Below are positions 57,205-64,000 of a stretch of DNA of 64,000 nt, piece by piece. The translations under genes were made by a program, and so were the position numbers. Each line of letters opens with the position of its first letter. The first letter of the stretch is position 1. The notes below the pieces were generated by a model that was not told the origin of the DNA, made no database searches, and saw only the letters and a list, made by a program, of their open reading frames with translations. The stretch is from Agarivorans sp. TSD2052 (GTDB taxonomy: Bacteria; Pseudomonadota; Gammaproteobacteria; Enterobacterales; Celerinatantimonadaceae), in assembly GCF_023238625.1 (NCBI RefSeq), contig NZ_CP096670.1:1291501-1355500 (forward strand), in the 5' to 3' direction.

Positions 57205-60200
57205 ATGCGCTTGAAACAAATCCGCCTTGCCGGATTTAAGTCCTTCGTTGACCGAACCACTATTCCGTTCCCTACTGATATGACCGCCATTGTTGGGCCA
57301 AACGGGTGCGGTAAGTCAAACGTGATCGACGCGGTACGTTGGGTACTGGGAGAAAGCAATGCCCGTCATTTACGCGGTGGTGCAATGACCGATGTGATTT
57401 TCAACGGCTCAACGCAGCGTGCAGCAGTCTCCAAAGCCATGGTTGAGTTGATTTTTGATAATCAACAGGGGCGGGTTGGCGGAGAATTCGCGAGTTATAG
57501 TGAAATAGCTGTGCGCCGAGAATTGAGCCGTGATGGTCAAAATAACTATTTGTTAAACGGTGTAAAGTGCCGCAAACGTGATATTACAGATTTGTTCTTA
57601 GGAACAGGTTTAGGTCCGCGTAGTTATGCCATTATTGAACAGGGGATGATAAGTCGCCTAATTGAGTCTAAGCCGCAAGAGTTGCGAGTGTTTATTGAGG
57701 AGGCGGCGGGCGTCTCAAAATACAAGGAGCGCCGCCGTGAAACCGAACTACGGATTAAACATACTGACGAAAATATTTTGCGGTTACGCGATATTGAGTC
57801 TGAGTTAGAACAACAGGTCGGCAAACTCAAAACCCAAGCCCAAGCTGCCAAGCGTTATCGCCAATACCGCGCTCGTCATCGAGAGCTAAAAGCGTTGATT
57901 TGTTTGCAAGAGTTACGGCAGCTAGATGAAAGCATCGAAGGGGCTAGCGAACATAATGCTCAGGCTGAGCAAAGCCAGCGGGCAGAAGAATACCTGATAA
58001 CTCAAGCGGAGAATCGCCTCACCTTATTAAATAACCTATTGGTTGAACAGCAAGAAGCCCATCAGCATCTACAACAGCAAAGCTTTGAATTAAAAACAGA
58101 GTTAGCAAAGTTAGAGCAACAACAGGTTCATATCAAGCAGCAACAGACTCAATCTGAACAAACACGAATTCATAATAGTAAACAGCAAACTGAGCTTAAA
58201 AAAAATATACAGGCTTTAGTTTTACAATTGGCCAGCGAAAACGACTCTTTATTTGAGCAACAAGAACAATTGACGTTGCAACAACATAGCTTATTGGAGT
58301 TGGAGCCGAAGCTTGAGGATGCTGAGCAGCTCAGTGCTGAGAAACAGAAGCAGCAAGCTGATTACTTTAGGAAACATCAGCAGCTTAAGCATGCCGTTGA
58401 GCAAACAGAAGCGCAATTGCGCCATTGTCAGCAAATACAGCAAAGGCATCAACAGCAAATTAATCAATTGCAGCAAAAGCTTGCAGATCTCACGAATAAT
58501 AGTGATGACGATAAGTCAATCCATGAGTTAATCGCTCAAATAGCGGTTGCTGAACCGACGTTAAATCAGCTACAGCAACAACTTGACGCTCTGCAAGATG
58601 ATAAACAAACCAACCGTCAGCAGCTGCAAGCTTGTCATCACCAGCAGCAGCAACATAATTTACAGTACACTGCTGAACGTACTCGGTTAGAAGGGGTCGA
58701 TAAGCTATTGGCGCAGGTAGATACCAAGGCAAGACGCCCACTCATTGATGTCATCGGTATTAAGTCTGGTTGGGAGTTGGCAGCCGATACGGTATTGGCT
58801 ACTTGGCTTCAAGCGGAGTGGTGTGAAACCCTAGAACCTCATTTCGCCTTAGCGTTGTGTTCGCCAAAAGAACCTTTTAATCGCTCTTTAGCCCCACAAC
58901 TTGCAGCCTTAAAAAGTTTGGCCGAGCAGCTTGAAAATGTAGATCTTAGTTATTTATGTGGTCAAGTATTGTTAGTTGAGTCAGTGGAGCAGGCTTTGCT
59001 ATTACGGGAGTATCTAAGTGCTGAGCAGTCACTGATTACAGCCAAAGGTGAATGGCTAGGTAAATATTGGCAACAACTTAGTCCGCCCAGTTACCAACTT
59101 TCACTCTTAAGTTTGCAGCAAGAGCGGTCAGAACTTAGTGATAATTTGGCCGAATTGGATTCTGCCAAGCAAGTATTTAGGCAACAACAGGTTTTGTTCG
59201 AGCAGCAGCAAACTCAACTCAAGGAACAAATAACGGCGGTGAGTTGCGCATTGCAAGATTTACACGTGGAGGTTGGCGATTGGCGAAGTCGTTTGGCATT
59301 ACTCGAGCAGCGGCAGCAGTTAACTCAACAGCAAGCTGAACAGCTTAAGCAGCAGCTAGAGGAATTGGGCCTAAATCTTGAACAAGACCAAGAGTCACAG
59401 CTAGTGCTAGAAGAGCAGTTAGCGGTTCAGCTGCATCAGTTAGAGAACCAGCAGCATCAGCAGCTAGGTTTGCCGCAACAGGTTGAACAAGCAATAGCAG
59501 CTGTAAAGCAACTTCGCGCGAGTACGCAACAACAGCAAACTGCCACTCATCAATTGCAGTTAGCGATTGGCCAACAGCAAGCTAACTTTCAAGCTCTGCA
59601 ACAGCAGCAGGTTTATCAGAAGCAAAAGTTAGATGACTTGGAACAACAGTTAAGTGTAGAGCCTGAGACCCATAATGAGCAGCTGGAACAGCTGGCTGAG
59701 CATATAGAACAATTGCTTGATCAAAGTCTGGTATTAGAAGCACAGCAAGCTAAGGCCGCAATAGCGCACCAACAATCAGTGAGTGAACAGCAAACAAGGC
59801 AGCTGCAATTGAAAGAGGCTCAAATGCGCCTTAAGCAGATGGTAGAGCAAGGCACCGAGCAGCGGATTAAGCAACAAAACTTGTTAGCAAGGCGCACAAT
59901 ATTGCTTGAACAACTCGCTGAGCAGGGCGACAAGCTTAAACATCTTGAGCTGTCTTTACCTGAAGCCCGTTTAGAAGATGATTACCATAGCGAGCTTAGT
60001 CAAGTAGATGCACGGATAAAACGCTTAGGGGCGGTAAACCTAGCGGCTGAAGAGGAGTACGATCAGCAAAATGCCCGATATCAGGAGTTACACGCGCAAC
60101 TTATTGACCTAGAAGCTGCTATTGAGGTACTTCGTGCGGCAATTGCTAAAATTGATCGACAAACTCGCTCAAAATTTAGTGAAACATTTGCTAAAGTAGA

Positions 60201-60636
60201 TGCTGACTTGCAACAGCTATTCCCTAAGGTGTTTGGTGGCGGGAAAGCCTGGTTAGAATTGTCATCTGATGATTTGCTTGAAACGGGTGTAACCATAATG
60301 GCTCGGCCTCCAGGTAAAAAGAATGCTAGCATTAGCTTGTTGTCGGGGGGAGAGAAGGCTTTGACGGCCTTGGCTTTGGTTTTTGCTATATTTCGCTTAA
60401 ATCCTGCGCCATTTTGTATGCTTGATGAAGTGGATGCTCCCTTAGATGAAGTAAATGTGGGACGTTTTGCTGATTTAGTGCATAGTATGTCGGATACGGT
60501 TCAGTTTATATTTATTAGTCACAATAAAGTGACTATGGAAAAGGCCTCGCAACTCGCTGGGGTTACAATGCAGGAGCCCGGCGTTTCGCGCTTAGTGGCA
60601 GTGGATATCGCAGAAGCGATAGCCATGGTGGAATAA
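57205..60636 (+). CDS. smc: Chromosome segregation protein SMC
   Basis: 1143 residues from ATG 57205 (MRLKQIRLAGFKSF). N-terminal ATPase with Walker A GPNGCGKS (31-38) and the R-loop region; first coiled coil; hinge about 510-640 with RPLIDVIGI and the ITAKGEWLG segment; second coiled coil; C-terminal ATPase with the signature LLSGGEKALTALAL and Walker B CMLDEVDAPLDEVN. The coiled coils are unusually glutamine-rich, with many QQ and QQQ runs. The smc-zipA-ligA order is known from gammaproteobacteria such as Pseudomonas. scpA/scpB are not in this window. Confidence 0.97.
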   Translation: MRLKQIRLAGFKSFVDRTTIPFPTDMTAIVGPNGCGKSNVIDAVRWVLGESNARHLRGGAMTDVIFNGSTQRAAVSKAMVELIFDNQQGRVGGEFASYSEIAVRRELSRDGQNNYLLNGVKCRKRDITDLFLGTGLGPRSYAIIEQGMISRLIESKPQELRVFIEEAAGVSKYKERRRETELRIKHTDENILRLRDIESELEQQVGKLKTQAQAAKRYRQYRARHRELKALICLQELRQLDESIEGASEHNAQAEQSQRAEEYLITQAENRLTLLNNLLVEQQEAHQHLQQQSFELKTELAKLEQQQVHIKQQQTQSEQTRIHNSKQQTELKKNIQALVLQLASENDSLFEQQEQLTLQQHSLLELEPKLEDAEQLSAEKQKQQADYFRKHQQLKHAVEQTEAQLRHCQQIQQRHQQQINQLQQKLADLTNNSDDDKSIHELIAQIAVAEPTLNQLQQQLDALQDDKQTNRQQLQACHHQQQQHNLQYTAERTRLEGVDKLLAQVDTKARRPLIDVIGIKSGWELAADTVLATWLQAEWCETLEPHFALALCSPKEPFNRSLAPQLAALKSLAEQLENVDLSYLCGQVLLVESVEQALLLREYLSAEQSLITAKGEWLGKYWQQLSPPSYQLSLLSLQQERSELSDNLAELDSAKQVFRQQQVLFEQQQTQLKEQITAVSCALQDLHVEVGDWRSRLALLEQRQQLTQQQAEQLKQQLEELGLNLEQDQESQLVLEEQLAVQLHQLENQQHQQLGLPQQVEQAIAAVKQLRASTQQQQTATHQLQLAIGQQQANFQALQQQQVYQKQKLDDLEQQLSVEPETHNEQLEQLAEHIEQLLDQSLVLEAQQAKAAIAHQQSVSEQQTRQLQLKEAQMRLKQMVEQGTEQRIKQQNLLARRTILLEQLAEQGDKLKHLELSLPEARLEDDYHSELSQVDARIKRLGAVNLAAEEEYDQQNARYQELHAQLIDLEAAIEVLRAAIAKIDRQTRSKFSETFAKVDADLQQLFPKVFGGGKAWLELSSDDLLETGVTIMARPPGKKNASISLLSGGEKALTALALVFAIFRLNPAPFCMLDEVDAPLDEVNVGRFADLVHSMSDTVQFIFISHNKVTMEKASQLAGVTMQEPGVSRLVAVDIAEAIAMVE

Positions 60637-60656
60637 TAGCTTTAGAGAACAGTTAA

Positions 60657-61628
60657 ATGCAGGAATTACGCATCGTACTTATCGTTGTAGGAATCATATT
60701 AATCATTGCTTTGCTCGCTCATGGTTTTTGGAGTAGTCGCAAACAACGTCCTGAAAAACTGGTTAACCCCAAGAAAAATATTAGCAGCAAAGACTCATCC
60801 AAATCGCGTGATGAGCAAGGTTTTGATGATTTTGGCGTCGGCCAGGCTAGAGTAATCGGTGATCCCATCGATGACGCTATCACTGAATTTGATAATGCTG
60901 AGCCTCAACAAAAAGCAGTAACTGAGCCTGTGCCATCAGCTTCAAGTAATATTAATGTTGAAACTGTATCTAAGCAAACTGCGCAACGCCAAGAGCCTGA
61001 GTTTCATTTCTCTGCGGTTGATGAAGCGCCGGTAATGGCTGATAGCCAGGGCTTAAGTGGTTTGGAACCAGAACCAAGCTCTGAAGTAAGCCTATCTGAG
61101 CCTGAACCCGAATTTGCTTTTGATATGGACGAAGCCAAAGAGCAGCCGGCAGAGCAATCTATCGAAACTGTCGCTGAGCCCCTACCAGAGCCGCAAGCGC
61201 CTGATGATGTGTTCATTTTAAATGTGATGGCACAGACCGGGCGTTTTTTAAAGGGGGGAGCCTTGTTAGCCAGCCTTGAAAAGATTGGATTACGCCATGG
61301 CGAGATGGATATCTTCCACCGTCATCTAGATAATAGCGGAGCTGGGCCGGTCATCTTTAGCTTGGCCAATATGGTTAACCCCGGTACTTTTGATTTGAAC
61401 ACTATCGATCAGTTAGAAACTCGTGGCGTCAGTATTTTTATGACAGTGCCTTGTAAAGGTGAGCCCACTAAAAACTTTGCTTTAATGTACAACGCAGCGG
61501 TGACGCTAGCAAAAGACTTAGACGCGATTATGCTCGATGACCAGCGTAATCCTTTAACCAAGCAAACCGTTAATCATTATGAGCAACGTGTTCGCGAATA
61601 CGAACGTAAACAATTGCTTGTAAACTAA
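60657..61628 (+). CDS. zipA: Cell division protein ZipA
   Basis: 323 residues (E. coli 328). N-terminal TM anchor (about 5-25, QELRIVLIVVGIILI), a basic stretch, a long acidic Pro/Glu-rich linker (about 40-185) and the C-terminal FtsZ-binding domain from DVFILNVMAQTGRFLKGGALL. Tethers FtsZ to the membrane at the division site. 20 bases after smc, so co-transcribed; a terminator precedes ligA. Confidence 0.95.
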   Translation: MQELRIVLIVVGIILIIALLAHGFWSSRKQRPEKLVNPKKNISSKDSSKSRDEQGFDDFGVGQARVIGDPIDDAITEFDNAEPQQKAVTEPVPSASSNINVETVSKQTAQRQEPEFHFSAVDEAPVMADSQGLSGLEPEPSSEVSLSEPEPEFAFDMDEAKEQPAEQSIETVAEPLPEPQAPDDVFILNVMAQTGRFLKGGALLASLEKIGLRHGEMDIFHRHLDNSGAGPVIFSLANMVNPGTFDLNTIDQLETRGVSIFMTVPCKGEPTKNFALMYNAAVTLAKDLDAIMLDDQRNPLTKQTVNHYEQRVREYERKQLLVN

Positions 61629-61645
61629 TTTCTTGTATTTGTTTT

Positions 61646-61684
61646 AAAGCCTTTCCAGATGTGAACTTTGGAAAGGCTTTTTTA
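61646..61684 (+). terminator. Terminator between zipA and ligA
   Basis: AAAGCCTTTCCA / TGGAAAGGCTTT perfect 12-bp stem, 11-base loop, T-run. It ends 15 bases before the ligA ATG, so ligA must rely on read-through or on a promoter further upstream. Confidence 0.85.
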
Positions 61685-61689
61685 TTTGA

Positions 61690-63708
<2,019 letters not shown>

Positions 63709-63724
63709 TCTGCAGTTATCACCT

Positions 63725-63748
63725 AAAAAAGGCCCTTAGGGGCCTTTT
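63725..63748 (+). terminator. Terminator of ligA
   Basis: A-run, AAGGCCC, TTA, GGGGCCTT, T-run; 17 bases after the ligA stop. Confidence 0.82.
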
Positions 63749-63835
63749 GCTATTTATAGTGATTTATAACCCCCTAATCTGTAAGCAGCATATTCGACTA
63801 TTCTTTAGCTAATCTACACTGAATTAGTGAAAAAT

Positions 63836-64000
63836 ATGAGCCAGTTCGATTCCTTACTCCCCCCACAAATGGCTGAAAAGGCCGCTGATGTTGGCGTAAG
63901 CAAAGCGACTAAAGATCCGCTTAAAGCTTTTATGTTAGCGCTAACTGCGGGCGCCCACATTGGTATTGCCTTTGTGTTTTACACTACGGTGACAACCGGT
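63836..64000 (+). CDS. Formate/nitrite channel FocA-type, N-terminal part (partial)
   Basis: The first 55 codons, open at the window end. The N terminus FDSLLPPQMAEKAADVGVSK, DPLKAFMLALTAGAHIGIAF and FVFYTTVTTG closely follow E. coli FocA up to and into TM1. FNT channels carry formate or nitrite; family members differ mainly further downstream, so FocA versus NirC cannot be fixed here. A pflB neighbour, if present, would be outside the window. No good Shine-Dalgarno is seen before ATG. Confidence 0.85.
   Translation, partial: MSQFDSLLPPQMAEKAADVGVSKATKDPLKAFMLALTAGAHIGIAFVFYTTVTTG

Overview
The window is a chromosomal stretch of a marine-type gammaproteobacterium, most likely Alteromonadales; an Agarivorans-like genus is my guess from protein character and gene content, not from a search. 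Nearly every gene has a clear Escherichia coli/Vibrio/Shewanella counterpart. I found no phage, transposon, CRISPR array, defence island or biosynthetic cluster.

Layout. (1) 1-9852: glmM 3' end, secG, tRNA-Leu(GAG), initiator tRNA-Met, rimP-nusA-infB-rbfA-truB-rpsO-pnp, the classical transcription/translation operon. (2) 9935-18288: a chemoreceptor behind a flagellar-type promoter, tadA, a tiny unannotated basic ORF, mltF, and purL under a PurR-like operator. (3) 18354-23177: two tandem paralogous Cache-type chemoreceptors and a patatin-like protein. (4) 23303-35990: a block matching E. coli minute 5 (yafD, mltD, gloB, yafS, dnaQ, tRNA-Asp, fadE, gmhA, yafJ), but without rnhA, with a TIGR03503-like membrane protein, four identical tRNA-Asp genes and a response regulator of the HD-GYP class. 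(5) 36022-46407: purN-purM, upp, DUF2066, hda, DUF2069, arsC-like yfgD, bepA, a TusA-like protein, perM, bcp, gcvR and bamC, matching E. coli minute 56 but without dapA between gcvR and bamC. (6) 46683-50155: a small repeat-bearing lipoprotein, an unrecognised membrane protein coupled to an M15 peptidase, dapE and yffB. (7) 50310-64000: crr-ptsI-ptsH, cysK, an HD-GYP protein, a small secreted protein, cysZ, smc, zipA, ligA and the start of a FocA-type channel.

Main themes are translation and RNA turnover, purine/pyrimidine salvage and synthesis, envelope and peptidoglycan maintenance, replication control (dnaQ, hda, ligA), chromosome segregation and division (smc, zipA), carbohydrate phosphotransfer, and chemotaxis/c-di-GMP signalling. 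Several genes use TTG or GTG starts. The parts most worth a second look are regulatory and small: the basic micro-ORF at 12502-12636, the double operator at fadE, the inverted-repeat cluster between ptsH and cysK, the flagellar-type promoter of the first chemoreceptor, and the dapE-linked peptidase/membrane-protein pair.
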